Part shown: positions 51,237-61,824 of the stretch, piece after piece
Layout of the letters: the number at the start of each line of letters is the position of its first letter
How positions within the stretch are numbered: position 1 is the first letter of the stretch
From: Moraxellaceae bacterium
Lineage (GTDB): Bacteria > Pseudomonadota > Gammaproteobacteria > Pseudomonadales > Moraxellaceae
Direction of reading: 5' to 3'
Assembly: GCA_029237815.1 (NCBI GenBank)
Contig: JAQZBP010000001.1
Location: forward strand, 124,001 to 188,000
Length of the DNA stretch: 64,000 nt
Made by a program: the position numbers and the translations under genes
Notes under the pieces: model-generated
What the model was told of the DNA's origin: nothing
Seen by the model: the letters and a program-made list of their open reading frames with translations, nothing else
Database searches by the model: none

Positions 51237-52234
51237 GTACGCTGATGGAGGACTTCCGGCGCGAGGCCGAGAAGCTCAGGCTGGCACACCTGCTCGCTTG
51301 TCCGGACGCGATGCTGTCCTTCCTCGACAAACTGAGCGCAGCAGAATTGCGCGCGCTGCGCCTCGCCTGCCAGCATTCGCTACTGCAGGACCACCAGCCT
51401 GTCCTGCAGCGCTCCATCCAGGCCAGCAAGCTGCTGCCCACCGCACTGATAGCGTCGATCGGCGAACACACTCTCGGCCCCTTGCTGTGCGCGCGCGCCT
51501 GCGACCAGATGAGCGTTCCGCGCATCGCCAGCATCTGTCGACACCTCTCCCCCGCCTTCATGGCGGCCGTCAGCGTGCACATGGATGTCGACAAGCTGGC
51601 CGAGATGGCCGGCACCATGCCGCTTGGGACTGTCCACACGATCACGCGCGAACTCATTGACCGGAAAGAGTTCATCACGCTTGGCGAGGTCGTGGTGCGC
51701 CTGCCGGAAGAAGTCATCCGGCCGCTGCTGGCAGAACTGCATGACGGCGAAGCCGTGCTGCGAACCTGCTTTTTCATCGAGAGCCCGGCCCGCCTGCACG
51801 CCATACTTGAGATGATGCCGGAGCAAAGCCTGCTGGAGATGATAGAAGCGGCCGCGAACGAGGAGTTCGACCTGCTGCCCCACGCCATGGCCCTGCTCGT
51901 GAAGGTCTTTCCGTATTGGCAACGTCGGCTCGTCGTGCAGGCCCTCGACTGCCGGGACGAGACCCTGGACGGGCTGCTTCGCGGCGTGCATCGCCATGTC
52001 CTCTGGCGCCTCGCCCTGCCGATGCTGGAGCACTTGGCGCCCGCCAGTCATGACCGCCTGATGCGCCTGCCGTCCTGGGAAGACCCCGACCTGCTGGAAA
52101 CCCTGATGGCCAACGCCACTGGCCCCCGGCTGCGTCCGCTGGCAGAGCGGCTCATCGAGGCAATGCCGGAGCCGCTGCGGACGCGGAGCCGGCGGCGGTT
52201 GGTGGAGCAGGGAATGGAATCAGCGGTGCGCTAA
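51233..52234 (+). CDS. Hypothetical alpha-helical repeat protein
   Basis: 333 aa from a TTG at 51233; ATG 51245 is an alternative. It is almost entirely helical, with a run of short helical hairpins (for example RLPEEVIRPLLAELHDGE near 150 and LLPHAMALLVKVFPYW near 222) that recall MgtE-N or HEAT-like repeats. There is no membrane segment or catalytic motif. It is coupled to the small gene upstream and converges with the AraC gene. Function unknown. Confidence 0.7.
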   Translation: MSTLMEDFRREAEKLRLAHLLACPDAMLSFLDKLSAAELRALRLACQHSLLQDHQPVLQRSIQASKLLPTALIASIGEHTLGPLLCARACDQMSVPRIASICRHLSPAFMAAVSVHMDVDKLAEMAGTMPLGTVHTITRELIDRKEFITLGEVVVRLPEEVIRPLLAELHDGEAVLRTCFFIESPARLHAILEMMPEQSLLEMIEAAANEEFDLLPHAMALLVKVFPYWQRRLVVQALDCRDETLDGLLRGVHRHVLWRLALPMLEHLAPASHDRLMRLPSWEDPDLLETLMANATGPRLRPLAERLIEAMPEPLRTRSRRRLVEQGMESAVR

Positions 52235-52247
52235 GCAGATGCGGGCC

Positions 52248-53252
52248 TCAGGCCAGCTGCTTGCGCTTGCGGTATTCGACGGGGGTTTCGTTGGTCCAGC
52301 GCTTGAAAGCGCGGTAGAAGGTGCTGGGCTCGGAGAAACCCGTCAGGTAGACGATCTGCTCGATAGGCTCGCTGGTGCGGGCCAGCAGGCGTCGCGCCAG
52401 GCGCGAGCGGTAATCGGCCAGGATCTGATTGAAGCTGGTGTTGGCCTCGGCCAACTGGCTACGCAGCCGGCGCGGCGGAATATCAAGGCGACGGGCCACC
52501 GACTCCAGGCTGGTGTCACCGCTCTCCAGCGTTTCACCAATTGCCCTTTTCACTTCCGACACAAGGTCGAAGCGCTGCAGCTCGGCAAGCTGCTCCTGTG
52601 CCATCTGCTCATGCAGGCGCAGCAGGCGCGGTTCGGCATGCCAGATCCGGTAATCCAGCACATCCTTGTTGAAGTACAGGCGGTACTCGCTGCAGCCGAG
52701 GGTCACGTCGCAGCCGTAGATGCGCCGGTACTCTTCGGGCGGTGCGCCCTCGGAGTGCTCGGTGTGTATGGCGATGGCGCGGAACTGGCCGTCCGTGACG
52801 AAGCGGAAAAACTTGATCATGCCGGCCGCGAGACATTCGGTGAAATGACGCGAAGCCTTGCGATCCGTAAGCGTGGCCAGATAGCAGCTGTCGCCGTCCA
52901 CGATGAGTTCGCCGGTCAGCGCATCGCTGAGCAGGCGGTGGAAGTTCATGGTGCGCTTGAGACCCTCGCCGAAGGTCGGGCTGGAGGTCAGCAGATACTC
53001 CAGCACCTGGCCACGGTAAAGGGGCATGTGCTCGCCCAGGTGCAGGCCGATATGGGGATCGCCGGAGACTTCTTCGGCGGCATGCCAGAAGGCAAGCTGG
53101 GCGACACTGGGCGTACGCGAAAGATTGGACTCTTCGAGCCGGCTCAGCGCGATGCCGGCCCGCATCAGGACCTCGTCCGCCGGCAGACCGGCGTTGATCA
53201 TGGCCTGGTAAGCCAGGCGCAGGAATATATGCGCGTCGGTGTGTTCAGCCAT
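52248..53252 (-). CDS. AraC-family transcriptional regulator (Arabinose_bd type)
   Basis: 334 aa. The N-terminal part (about 1-220) looks like the Arabinose_bd domain common in regulators of lipid or aromatic metabolism (OruR/ArgR-like). The C-terminal AraC domain with two helix-turn-helix motifs (about 235-330) contains SLESVARRLDIPPRRLRSQL and EPSTFYRAFKRWTNETPVEYR. The target is unknown; the nearby acyl-CoA dehydrogenase pair is a candidate, by proximity only. Confidence 0.85.
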   Translation of the reverse strand: MAEHTDAHIFLRLAYQAMINAGLPADEVLMRAGIALSRLEESNLSRTPSVAQLAFWHAAEEVSGDPHIGLHLGEHMPLYRGQVLEYLLTSSPTFGEGLKRTMNFHRLLSDALTGELIVDGDSCYLATLTDRKASRHFTECLAAGMIKFFRFVTDGQFRAIAIHTEHSEGAPPEEYRRIYGCDVTLGCSEYRLYFNKDVLDYRIWHAEPRLLRLHEQMAQEQLAELQRFDLVSEVKRAIGETLESGDTSLESVARRLDIPPRRLRSQLAEANTSFNQILADYRSRLARRLLARTSEPIEQIVYLTGFSEPSTFYRAFKRWTNETPVEYRKRKQLA

Positions 53253-53377
53253 GCCGGGAAACGAACCCCACCTTCAGTGTTTTTTTACGCATCGACTCGC
53301 ATGCACCCGAAAAATCCATTGGCCGGAAAGACCGCCCGGCAACATCCTGAGGACAATAACCGATTGCCGGGAGGCTG

Positions 53378-53689
53378 TCACAAGGCCTCGAGCTTCACAA
53401 GGTCAAACGCCGGCGTTTCATAGGGGTGGCTGTTTTTGAGCGCCAGCACGGCCGCTTTGATGCATTCGTCCGCGCAGATCATCTCGACACGGTACTCCTC
53501 TACCGCCTCCAGCCGGCCCTGGTGCCCGATGAAGGGCGCGCTGCCGGGCAGCGGACGGAACTGGCCTTGGCCCTTCACCTGCCAGGCGCAGCTGTCGTAA
53601 TCCCCCAGGCGGCCGGCGCCGGCCGCGAAGAGCGCCGATTTCACCGCCTCGAGGTGCGACTCCGGCACATAGAAGGTGATCTTGTACAT
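53378..53689 (-). CDS. YqfO/NIF3-like small protein
   Basis: 103 aa. A CutA/PII-like ferredoxin fold is suggested by YKITFYVPESHLEAVKSALFAAGAG at the N-terminus and a C-terminal SHPYETPAFDLV. GxGQFRPLPGSAPFIG in the middle is the signature of the inserted domain of NIF3/YqfO proteins, here found alone. Function unknown; the stand-alone form is common in proteobacteria. It lies downstream of purL on the same strand. Confidence 0.8.
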   Translation of the reverse strand: MYKITFYVPESHLEAVKSALFAAGAGRLGDYDSCAWQVKGQGQFRPLPGSAPFIGHQGRLEAVEEYRVEMICADECIKAAVLALKNSHPYETPAFDLVKLEAL

Positions 53690-53727
53690 CTATCACTGCC
53701 CTCCCCGTCGACCCGCCTGCGCGCGGA

Positions 53728-56700
53728 TCAGCCCACGAACACGCGGGCGTTGCGGAACAGGCGCATCCAGGAGCCATCCTCCTGCCAGCCGTCCGGCCGC
53801 CAGCTGTGCTGCACGGCGCGGAACACCCGCTCCGGATGCGGCATCACGATGGTGACGCGGCCGTCACGCGTGGTGACACCCGTCATGCCCCGCGGCGAAC
53901 CATTGGGGTTGAGCGGATAGGTCTCGGTGGGATGCCCGGCGTTATCAATATAGCCCAGCGCCACTAGACCACTGTCCAGCAGCGCATTGAGGCGCTCCGG
54001 CGTGTCGCTGACCCGGCCCTCGCCGTGCGCCACCGCGATCGGCATGCGTGAGCCGGCCATGCCCGTCAACAGCACGGACGGTGAGTCTTTCACCTCGACC
54101 ATCACGGTCCGTGCCTCGAACTGCTCGCTGGTATTGCGCATGAATCGCGGCCAGTGATCGGCCCCGGGAATCAGGTCCTTGAGCTGCGACATCATCTGGC
54201 AGCCATTGCAGACGCCGAGCGAGAAAGTCTCGTTACGTGCAAAGAAGGCTGCGAACTCGTCACGGGCGCGCGGATTGAACAGCACCGACTTGGCCCAGCC
54301 GCCTCCGGCGCCGAGCACGTCGCCATAGGAGAAGCCGCCGCAGGCCACGAGGCCCTGGAAATCCCTCAGCGCGACGCGGCCGGAAATGATGTCGCTCATG
54401 TGCACGTCGACAGACTGGAAGCCGGCACGGTCGAACGCGGCCGCCATCTCGATCTGGCCGTTGACGCCCTGCTCGCGCAGAACCGCAACCCGCGGGCGCA
54501 CACCGCTATTGATGTAGGGCGCCGCGACGTCGGCATTCACGTCATAGGTCAGCGCGACCTGCAGGCCGCGGTCGTCGTGGCGATCAAGGCGGGCGAACTC
54601 CTCGGCGGCACAGTCGGCATTGTCACGCAGCGCCTGGATGCGATAGCTCGTCTCCGCCCAGGTTTTCTGCAGCGCGGTGCGTTCCTGCGAGAAGACACTG
54701 TTGCCACGGGCACTGATGGCGAGGGTGTCGCCCTCGAATACGGAGCCGATCACGGTCACTGCATCGGCCAGCAAGGAACCGGCGAAAGCGGCCGTCACGG
54801 CATCGACATCGCCGCGGCGCACCTGCACGACGGCGCCCAGCTCCTCGTTGAAGAGCAGCGGCAGCAATCCGGCCTTGTCGCAGTCAAGATCGAGCGCCAC
54901 TCCGGCACGGCCCGCGAAGGCCATTTCGCAAACCGCCGCGAAGAGCCCGCCGTCACTGCGGTCGTGATAGGCCAGCAGACGGCCCTGCGCGTTCAGCGAC
55001 TGGATGCCCTCGAAGAAAGCCTTGAGCGCGCCGACATCATCGACATCCGGCGCGACCTCGCCGATCGCTCCATATACCTGCGCCAGCGCCGAGCCACCCA
55101 GGCGACGCTTGCCGAGACCGAGGTCGACGAGCACGAGCACGGTATCGCCCTTGTCGGTGCGCAGCTGCGGCGTCAGCACCTGGCGGATATCCGTCACTGG
55201 CGCGAAGGCCGTGACGATCAGCGACATCGGTGCCGTCACAGCCTTCCGGATCCCCTGGTCCTCCCACACCGTCCGCATGGACAGCGAGTCCTTGCCCACG
55301 GGAATGGCGATGCCGAGCTGCGGGCAGATCTCCATGCCGACCGCCTGCACCGCATCGAAAAGGTTTTCGTCTTCCTTGCCGTAGCCGGCGGCCGCCATCC
55401 AGTTGGCGGAGAGCTTGATGTCGCCGAGCCGCGCCACCGGGCTCGCGGCGATGTTGGTCAAGGCCTCGCCCACCGCCATGCGCGCCGACGCGCTGGCATC
55501 GATCAACGCCAGCGGCGTGCGCTCGCCCATGGCCATGGCTTCGCCGGCATACGTGTTGAAGCCGGTCGCCGTGACGGCGCAATCCGCCACCGGCACCTGC
55601 CAGGGGCCGACCATCTGCTCGCGCGCCACCAGGCCGGTGATGGAGCGGTCACCGATGGTGATGAGGAAGGATTTGCTGGCCACGGAAGGCAGGCGCAATA
55701 CGCGCAGTGCCGCCTCCTCGAGGTCGATGCCATCGGTGTTGAACACCTTTTGCGCCAGTGGCTGGCGCGCCACTTTGCGCGTCATGCGCGGGGCCTTGCC
55801 CAGCAGTACCTGCATGGGCATGTCCACCGGCAGGTTACCGAAGTGCGGGTCCACTACCTTGAGCTCCTGCACGGCGGTCGCCTCGCCAAGTACCGCATAC
55901 GGGCAGCGCTCGCGCTCACAGATCGCCTCGAACTCGGCAAGGCGCGACGGCGACACTGCCAGCACGTAGCGCTCCTGTGCCTCGTTGCACCATACCTCCA
56001 CCGGACGCATGCCGGGCTCGAGGTTGGGAATGGCGCGCAGGTTCAGCGTGGCGCCGAGGTCATGCTCGTGCACCAGCTCCGGCATCGCATTGGAGAGGCC
56101 GCCGGCGCCGACATCGTGCAGGGACACGACGGGGTTGTGGTCGCCCATGGCCCAGCACACGTCGATGACTTCCTGGCAGCGGCGCTCCATCTCCGGGTTG
56201 TCCCGCTGCACCGAAGCGAAGTCCAGGTGCTCGGTGCTGGTGCCGCTGGCCATGGAGGAGGCCGCGCCGCCGCCGAGACCGATCAGCAGCGCCGGGCCGC
56301 CGAGCACAATGAGCTGGTCACCGGGCTGGATGGGATTCTTCTGCACGTGCTGGCCGCGAATGTTGCCGTAGCCCCCGGCGATCATGATGGGCTTGTGGTA
56401 GCCGCGCACCTCTTCGCCGTCGAGGCCGTTCACCTTCATCTCGAAGCTGCGGAAGTAGCCGCAAAGCGCGGGGCGGCCGAACTCATTGTTGAAGGCGGCA
56501 CCGCCCAGCGGCCCCTCGATCATGATGTCGAGCGCAGAAACGATGCGGCCGGGCTTGCCGTAATCCTGCTCCCAGGGCTGCACGAAACCGGGAATCTTCA
56601 GGTTGGAGACGGTAAAGCCCGTCAGGCCGGCCTTGGGCTTGCCACCGCGGCCAGTGGCACCCTCATCGCGGATTTCACCGCCCGAGCCGGTGGAGGCGCC

Positions 56701-57609
56701 GGGAAAAGGCGAGATGGCGGTGGGGTGATTGTGCGTTTCCACCTTCATGAGGATATGTACGTCCTCACTGCTGAACCCGTACTGGTGCGTGGCCGGGTCC
56801 GGGAAGAAGCGCGCCGCGTGGTGACCAGTGATGACCGCGGCATTGTCCTTGTAGGCCGACAGGATATTGGTCGGTGCCACGGCGAAGGTGTTCTTGATCA
56901 TCTGGAAGAGGGAGCGATCCTGCTCCTTGCCGTCGATGATCCAGCTGGCGTTGAAGATCTTGTGGCGGCAGTGCTCGGAGTTCGCCTGCGCGAACATCAT
57001 GAGTTCGACATCGGTGGGGTTGCGCTGCAGCGCCTTGAAGTTCTCTACGAGATAATCGATTTCATCATCCGAGAGGGCAAAGCCCTGCTCGCGATTGGCC
57101 TGTTCCAGCGCAGCACGACCGCCACCAAGGACATCGACGGTAGATAGGGCGCGGGGCGTTTCCGCGCGGAACAGGACCGCCGCCTCCTCCACTGAGGCCA
57201 GCACGGCCTGCGTCATGCGGTCATGCAGCCGCGCTGCCAGGAGGGCACACGCCTCCCCCGTGAACGGGCCACCTTCTATATAGAATGCAGTGGCTCGCTC
57301 GATCCGGCGAACCCCGACAAGCCCGCAGTTCCGGGCGATGTCCGTGGCCTTGGACGACCAGGGCGAAATCGTGCCCGGGCGCGGCACGACCAGGAAAAGC
57401 ACACCCTGCCCATGCCCGGTGAAGGCATCCCCATATTGCAGTAGCGACTCCAGGTGTCGGCGTTCTTCCTCTTCAGCCACGTCACCATCCACCAGGTGGA
57501 GGAAGCGCGCCTCGAGTCCCTTGACGGCAGGCATCAGGGCTTGAAGGTCTCGCAGCAGCCGGTTCTGTCGGAAAGCGGAAAGCGCCAGGGAGCCAGGCAG
57601 GATCAACAT
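53728..57609 (-). CDS. purL: Phosphoribosylformylglycinamidine synthase
   Basis: 1293 aa from ATG 57609; an upstream start at 57642 is possible but gives a non-conserved extension. Large-form PurL of gammaproteobacteria: N-terminal PurS-like domain, linker, two AIR-synthetase-like halves with [17 protein letters not shown] near 290, and a C-terminal glutaminase domain with the nucleophile in [10 protein letters not shown] and a His-Glu pair in VAHGEGR. It makes FGAM from FGAR with glutamine in purine synthesis. Length matches E. coli PurL. Confidence 0.97.
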   Translation of the reverse strand: MLILPGSLALSAFRQNRLLRDLQALMPAVKGLEARFLHLVDGDVAEEEERRHLESLLQYGDAFTGHGQGVLFLVVPRPGTISPWSSKATDIARNCGLVGVRRIERATAFYIEGGPFTGEACALLAARLHDRMTQAVLASVEEAAVLFRAETPRALSTVDVLGGGRAALEQANREQGFALSDDEIDYLVENFKALQRNPTDVELMMFAQANSEHCRHKIFNASWIIDGKEQDRSLFQMIKNTFAVAPTNILSAYKDNAAVITGHHAARFFPDPATHQYGFSSEDVHILMKVETHNHPTAISPFPGASTGSGGEIRDEGATGRGGKPKAGLTGFTVSNLKIPGFVQPWEQDYGKPGRIVSALDIMIEGPLGGAAFNNEFGRPALCGYFRSFEMKVNGLDGEEVRGYHKPIMIAGGYGNIRGQHVQKNPIQPGDQLIVLGGPALLIGLGGGAASSMASGTSTEHLDFASVQRDNPEMERRCQEVIDVCWAMGDHNPVVSLHDVGAGGLSNAMPELVHEHDLGATLNLRAIPNLEPGMRPVEVWCNEAQERYVLAVSPSRLAEFEAICERERCPYAVLGEATAVQELKVVDPHFGNLPVDMPMQVLLGKAPRMTRKVARQPLAQKVFNTDGIDLEEAALRVLRLPSVASKSFLITIGDRSITGLVAREQMVGPWQVPVADCAVTATGFNTYAGEAMAMGERTPLALIDASASARMAVGEALTNIAASPVARLGDIKLSANWMAAAGYGKEDENLFDAVQAVGMEICPQLGIAIPVGKDSLSMRTVWEDQGIRKAVTAPMSLIVTAFAPVTDIRQVLTPQLRTDKGDTVLVLVDLGLGKRRLGGSALAQVYGAIGEVAPDVDDVGALKAFFEGIQSLNAQGRLLAYHDRSDGGLFAAVCEMAFAGRAGVALDLDCDKAGLLPLLFNEELGAVVQVRRGDVDAVTAAFAGSLLADAVTVIGSVFEGDTLAISARGNSVFSQERTALQKTWAETSYRIQALRDNADCAAEEFARLDRHDDRGLQVALTYDVNADVAAPYINSGVRPRVAVLREQGVNGQIEMAAAFDRAGFQSVDVHMSDIISGRVALRDFQGLVACGGFSYGDVLGAGGGWAKSVLFNPRARDEFAAFFARNETFSLGVCNGCQMMSQLKDLIPGADHWPRFMRNTSEQFEARTVMVEVKDSPSVLLTGMAGSRMPIAVAHGEGRVSDTPERLNALLDSGLVALGYIDNAGHPTETYPLNPNGSPRGMTGVTTRDGRVTIVMPHPERVFRAVQHSWRPDGWQEDGSWMRLFRNARVFVG

Positions 57610-58011
57610 GTCGGTCTCTCGAATGGAGGGGGTGAAAGGCATTCCGGGGCAGGGTTAACCGCCGAACGGCGGGTCACACGACGGCCGGTTCCGGGCTACC
57701 GGAAAAGGCCGCAAGCATACTGGAATCGCGGGTTTCAGGACACCGGAGGGTAGCTGCAAGCGGCCTGTTATGGATGAAATTGTCGGACAACCCGAAGACA
57801 AATTGAGATTTCTGCTCTAGACATACTGTGAACTGGTCGATAAATTCCGCCCAACGTTGCGATTCAAGCCTGTCCCTAAAGACAGTAGTAGCACGCGTTG
57901 GTGAGCCCACTGGCTACCGAACACCCCCAAGGGTAAACGCTAAAACGGTCGATGCCTCGCAGTTCAAGGCGGCCTCGATTGATAAACGGTAAACCGAAAG
58001 AGGTAATAGGC
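57610..58011. promoter_or_regulatory. Divergent purL / mltF promoter region
   Basis: About 400 bp between divergent genes. A/T-rich in the middle, with a TTGTCGGACAA dyad near 57780. No PurR-like box or clean promoter pair could be assigned. An in-frame extension of mltF to 57952 is unlikely. Confidence 0.4.
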
Positions 58012-59445
58012 ATGTCTGGCGGCATCAAGGCGTTGAACGCGGAACTTCCGCGCATCCGTTTCCAGCCCCGGCACCTTCTCCGGGCATCTCTGGTCAGCAT
58101 CCTCCTCGTTGCCGTTTTCCAGTTGCAGCCCACGACCACTGCTTTGCAGCAGGTTCAGGCGCGCGGCGAGCTGATTGTGACCGGCATCAGCGGTCCCACT
58201 ACCTTCTATCAGACCTCGAACGGGGCCCGTGGCCTTCAATATGAGCTCGCGCGCCTGTTCGCCGAGGATCTGGGCGTCAAACTCACGCTTCGTGACGCAG
58301 GCAATACGGACGGGGTCCTGACGGCCATCCGCCACAACCAGACCGACATCGCTATCAGCGGTCTCGCCTCGGACGACACCCGCCTTACCCGCCTCCGTAC
58401 TGCCTCGCCCTATATGGCAGTGAGCGAACAGTTGGTACAGCGGCTGGATCGCCCGCTCCTACCCACGTTCGACGCCATTGGTGCCGCCCGCATCGGCGTG
58501 ATTGCCGGCTCCAGCGAGGCCCAGCGCCTCAAGTCGCTGACCCGCTGGCGCTCCGACATCCAGGTAATCGAGTTCGAGGGCATGGATCCTCTGGCGCTCC
58601 TGGAACAGGTGGAGCGAGGTGAGCTCGACTATGCCGCCCTCACTTCCAGTGAATTCGATGCTCGTCGCGCCCTGTTCCCGAATGTCGGCGTCTCCCTGAA
58701 CCTGCAGGATTACAGCGAACTGGCCTGGGCCTTCCTGAAGACTACCGACAAGAGCCTCTACACCTCCGCCCAGGCCTTCCTGGCGCGCAAGCAGGAGGAT
58801 GGCACCCTCGGCAAGCTGGTCGCTTTCTACAGTCAGGGCAACACATTTGACCCCTATGCCGTAAGGAGCTTCCAGCGCGACATCGCCCAGCGCCTGCCCC
58901 GCTACCAGCAACTATTCGAAAAGAATGCCCGCAAGCATGGCATGGACTGGCATCTGCTGGCCGCCATCGCCTACCAGGAATCCCGCTGGGAACCGTCGGC
59001 AGTGTCTCCCACCGGAGTGCAGGGCCTCATGATGCTGACCAACGATACGGCAAGCTTCATGGGCGTCGAGGATCGTACCAATGTGCCGCAGAGCATTCGC
59101 GGTGGTGCGGCCTACTACAAGATGATCGTCGACAATCTGGCCGATGTTCCCGAGCCTGACCGCACCTGGATGGCCCTGGCCGCCTACAATATGGGCCCTG
59201 GCCACATCGAACGCGCCCGTAACCGCGCATTCAAGGCCGGCACGGACGGCAACAAGTGGCTGGTCGTGAGCCACCATCTGCGAGCCATGGCCTACGACGC
59301 ACGCCGCCAGGGGCGCAATATTCCCGTCGGCCAGGCCCTGCATTATGTACAGCAGGTTCGCCGCTACTACGATGCCCTGCTGCTGACCACTGCCGGAAAT
59401 GATCATCGCGTGGCCATGAACGATATTGGCCGCCCGGTTCAATAA
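58012..59445 (+). CDS. mltF: Membrane-bound lytic murein transglycosylase F
   Basis: 477 aa from ATG 58012, preceded by GAGG. One N-terminal membrane segment (about residues 25-45), then a periplasmic solute-binding-like domain (about 55-270) and a C-terminal SLT domain. The catalytic Glu is in AAIAYQESRWEPSAVSPTGVQ near 317; QGLMMLT and AAYNMGPGH follow. It cleaves peptidoglycan forming 1,6-anhydro ends and is usually anchored in the outer membrane; here no lipobox is seen, so an inner-membrane or uncleaved anchor is possible. Confidence 0.92.
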   Translation: MSGGIKALNAELPRIRFQPRHLLRASLVSILLVAVFQLQPTTTALQQVQARGELIVTGISGPTTFYQTSNGARGLQYELARLFAEDLGVKLTLRDAGNTDGVLTAIRHNQTDIAISGLASDDTRLTRLRTASPYMAVSEQLVQRLDRPLLPTFDAIGAARIGVIAGSSEAQRLKSLTRWRSDIQVIEFEGMDPLALLEQVERGELDYAALTSSEFDARRALFPNVGVSLNLQDYSELAWAFLKTTDKSLYTSAQAFLARKQEDGTLGKLVAFYSQGNTFDPYAVRSFQRDIAQRLPRYQQLFEKNARKHGMDWHLLAAIAYQESRWEPSAVSPTGVQGLMMLTNDTASFMGVEDRTNVPQSIRGGAAYYKMIVDNLADVPEPDRTWMALAAYNMGPGHIERARNRAFKAGTDGNKWLVVSHHLRAMAYDARRQGRNIPVGQALHYVQQVRRYYDALLLTTAGNDHRVAMNDIGRPVQ

Positions 59446-59458
59446 ATCGTGCCGGATC

Positions 59459-59488
59459 AAAAAAGCCCCTTATTGAGGGGCTTTTTTG
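59459..59488. terminator. Bidirectional intrinsic terminator after mltF
   Basis: AAAAAAGCCCCT-TATTG-AGGGGCTTTTTTG, with T tracts in both directions, 14 bases after the mltF stop. Confidence 0.92.
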
Positions 59489-59556
59489 TGGGGCTTGATT
59501 CAGGGCGGAGAGTCATCAGACTAAAATATCCCACCGCCGCTTCCGCTGAGCTCGCG

Positions 59557-59949
59557 ATGAATGTTGCCGCCAGACTTACCGAAATTCCCGCGCCCCCACA
59601 GGTTCCGGGCGCCCTCGTGCGCCGCTGGTTCACGTCTGAGTCGCTGGACCTGATCGTGTGGCTAGACGAGGGGGCGACAGTGCAAGCCTTTCAGCTCTGC
59701 TACGGCAAGCCGTTGCGGGAGCATGCGCTGGAGTGGCGACAGGATTCGGGCTACTGCCACCTGAAAGTCGACGATGGCAGCAGCACCGACTTGGGGCACA
59801 AGCGCACGCCTGTCATGCACAGCATGGGTATCGGAAACGCCGCTGCTCCTTTGCAGCAGTTGGAGAGTGTCCGCAGCCATCTTCCGGAGGCCATTTTCAG
59901 CTTCGTTCGCGAGCGATTGCTGGAGCTGCGAGGTGACGCCGATGAGTGA
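59557..59949 (+). CDS. Hypothetical protein upstream of yaiI
   Basis: 130 aa from ATG 59557; an earlier in-frame ATG (59449) lies in the mltF terminator. I do not recognise the family. It is a compact mixed alpha/beta protein: [18 protein letters not shown] (about 31-48) and [17 protein letters not shown] (about 54-70) look like strands and turns of a small domain. It overlaps yaiI by 8 bases, so coupled translation with yaiI is likely. Confidence 0.65.
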   Translation: MNVAARLTEIPAPPQVPGALVRRWFTSESLDLIVWLDEGATVQAFQLCYGKPLREHALEWRQDSGYCHLKVDDGSSTDLGHKRTPVMHSMGIGNAAAPLQQLESVRSHLPEAIFSFVRERLLELRGDADE

Positions 59950-60415
59950 AAATCGGACCCTACAGCTCTGGGTGGATGCGGATGCCTGCCCGAATGTGAT
60001 CAAGGACATCCTTTTCCGCGCAGCAGAGAGGCGCCAGGTGACCTGTACGCTGGTCGCCAACCGTCATATACCGGTGCCACAGGTTCCCTGGCTCAAGTCG
60101 CTACAGGTGCCTGCCGGCTTTGACGTCGCCGACGACCGCATCGTTGAACTGATCCTGCCGGGCGACCTCGTCATTACCGCGGACATTCCGCTGGCGGCGA
60201 AGGTTGTGGAGAAGAAGGCTTATGCCCTGAATCCACGTGGCACCTTCTACTCGGAGGAAAACATCCGCCAGCGCCTTACCATGCGCAACTTCATGGAGGA
60301 ACTGCGCTCGAGTGGCGTCCAGGTTGGCGGTCCAGCCACCCTCAATACGCAGGACCGGATGGCATTTGCCAATGCGCTGGATCGATTTCTTACACAGAAT
60401 TTGAAGTCGGGCTGA
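59942..60415 (+). CDS. yaiI: UPF0178 (YaiI/YqxD) family protein
   Basis: 157 aa from ATG 59942, within the end of the preceding gene. It belongs to the DUF188 family: [16 protein letters not shown] near residues 9-24, [17 protein letters not shown] near 74-90 and the [11 protein letters not shown] region near 116 are its signatures. The acidic residues resemble a PIN-like nuclease fold, but no activity is established. It converges with the crotonase gene across a terminator. Confidence 0.9.
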   Translation: MSENRTLQLWVDADACPNVIKDILFRAAERRQVTCTLVANRHIPVPQVPWLKSLQVPAGFDVADDRIVELILPGDLVITADIPLAAKVVEKKAYALNPRGTFYSEENIRQRLTMRNFMEELRSSGVQVGGPATLNTQDRMAFANALDRFLTQNLKSG

Positions 60416-60445
60416 GACAGAAAAGCGACTCGTCAAACGCTCATG

Positions 60446-60472
60446 AAAAAGCCGGCTTTCACCGGCCTTTTT
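60446..60472. terminator. Bidirectional terminator between yaiI and the crotonase gene
   Basis: AAAAAGCCGG-CTTTCA-CCGGCCTTTTT, T tracts on both strands, between convergent genes. Confidence 0.88.
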
Positions 60473-60517
60473 CCTTCCATATGCCGGATATCGCTCCCGG
60501 CATGACACCTGTGCAAA

Positions 60518-61312
60518 CTATTTTCGCGGCAGGAAGTCAGGATGCTGCTTCTTGAAGTTGGCCTGCGTGGCGATCTTCTGGTTCTTGCCCAGCAATAATC
60601 CCAGCTGAATCCACGACTCGCGTGAAAAAGCCCGGCGCACGCCTGCCACCCAGGTTTCCTGGAAGAGCTGTTTGGTGGCGGCGACGGCATCGGGGGAACG
60701 GACCTTGATCTCGGCTACCAGTGCCTCTGCCGCCGCCAGCGGATTCTCGCTGACGTCCGTGACGAGATTGAGCCGGCGGGCCTCCTCTCCGCTGAACATC
60801 CGACCAGTCATGGTCAGCAGCTTGGCCTGGTCCATCGGCAGGAGCTCACGCAACGTCACCGTGCCGGTCATGTCCGGTACCAGCCCCCACTTCGCCTCGA
60901 GAATGGAGAATTCGCAATCCGCCGTGGTGAAGCGGAAGTCCGCGGCCAGGGCGATCTGCAGCCCGCCGCCATAGCAGTAGCCATGCAGCACGGCGATCAC
61001 GGGCACTGGCAGCCGGCGCCAGCACCAGGCAACTTCTTGGAAGAGATTGGTGGTCTTGACGCCGTATTTCAGGAAGCCACGCACCATGCGCATGGGTTGC
61101 TTGGTAAACGTCGGAAAATCGAGTCCGCTGCAGAAAGCCTTGCCTTCGCCCTGCAGGATGACGGCCCTTATGGACTTGTCGGCGCCGATCTTTTCGGCGG
61201 CATCCACCAGCGCGCACAGCATGTCCCAGTCAAGAGCGTTGTACTTGTCGCTACGGACCATGGTCACGTAGGCGACCTGCTCAAGAACTTCGAGGCGGAC
61301 ACGATCATTCAT
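60518..61312 (-). CDS. Enoyl-CoA hydratase/isomerase (crotonase) family protein
   Basis: 264 aa. It has the crotonase fold with oxyanion-hole segments KAFCSGLDF near 58-66 and HGYCYGGGLQIALAADF near 109-125. The usual catalytic Glu positions of hydratases are partly replaced (LEAKWGLVPDMTGT near 138), so isomerase, hydratase or another acyl-CoA activity is open. It starts with an ATG overlapping the tadA stop (ATGA), an unexpected pairing of lipid metabolism with tRNA editing. Confidence 0.85.
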   Translation of the reverse strand: MNDRVRLEVLEQVAYVTMVRSDKYNALDWDMLCALVDAAEKIGADKSIRAVILQGEGKAFCSGLDFPTFTKQPMRMVRGFLKYGVKTTNLFQEVAWCWRRLPVPVIAVLHGYCYGGGLQIALAADFRFTTADCEFSILEAKWGLVPDMTGTVTLRELLPMDQAKLLTMTGRMFSGEEARRLNLVTDVSENPLAAAEALVAEIKVRSPDAVAATKQLFQETWVAGVRRAFSRESWIQLGLLLGKNQKIATQANFKKQHPDFLPRK

Positions 61313-61824
61313 TTCCCGGACTCCTGTGCAATTGGCTGGGTCGTTGCGTTCTTTTGCTCGGACCGGCGTCGCCGGAAGAACTCCGACAACAGAGCGCCCG
61401 ACTCATCGGCCAGAAGGCCGCCCTGCCAGGCAAAGACATGGTTGTAATAGCCGCTTTCCAGCTGGCGGCGTGCACTGACCAGCGAACCGGCCTTGGGCTC
61501 CGTCGCGGCGAAGACAACCCGGGTCACGCGCGCGTGCACCAAGGCGCCGACGCACATGGTACAAGGCTCCAGGGTGACGTAGAGCGTGCTGCCCTCAAGC
61601 CGATAATTGGCGAGGCTCGCGGCCGCGGCACGCAGGGCCATGATTTCCGCATGTGCCGTCGGATCATGCCGGTTGATCGGGGCATTGAAGCCCTCGCCGA
61701 TGACGCTGCCATTGGCCACCACGACAGCCCCCACCGGCACCTCGCCCAGCGCCTGGCCCTGGCGTGCAAGGTCCAGCGCCCGGCGCATGAAGGCCTCGTC
61801 ATCACTCGTGAAGGTGTCGCTCAT
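61309..61824 (-). CDS. tadA: tRNA-specific adenosine deaminase TadA
   Basis: 171 aa. It deaminates A34 of tRNA-Arg(ACG) to inosine. The zinc/catalytic motif HAE (PTAHAEIMALR near 57-67) and PCTMCVGALVHAR near 87-99 are intact. It is the middle gene of a three-gene minus-strand run with ATGA overlaps at both ends. Confidence 0.95.
   Translation of the reverse strand: MSDTFTSDDEAFMRRALDLARQGQALGEVPVGAVVVANGSVIGEGFNAPINRHDPTAHAEIMALRAAAASLANYRLEGSTLYVTLEPCTMCVGALVHARVTRVVFAATEPKAGSLVSARRQLESGYYNHVFAWQGGLLADESGALLSEFFRRRRSEQKNATTQPIAQESGK

Noticed and set aside
57610-58011. PurR operator upstream of purL
   Set aside because: No 16-bp dyad resembling ACGCAAACGTTTGCGT was found.
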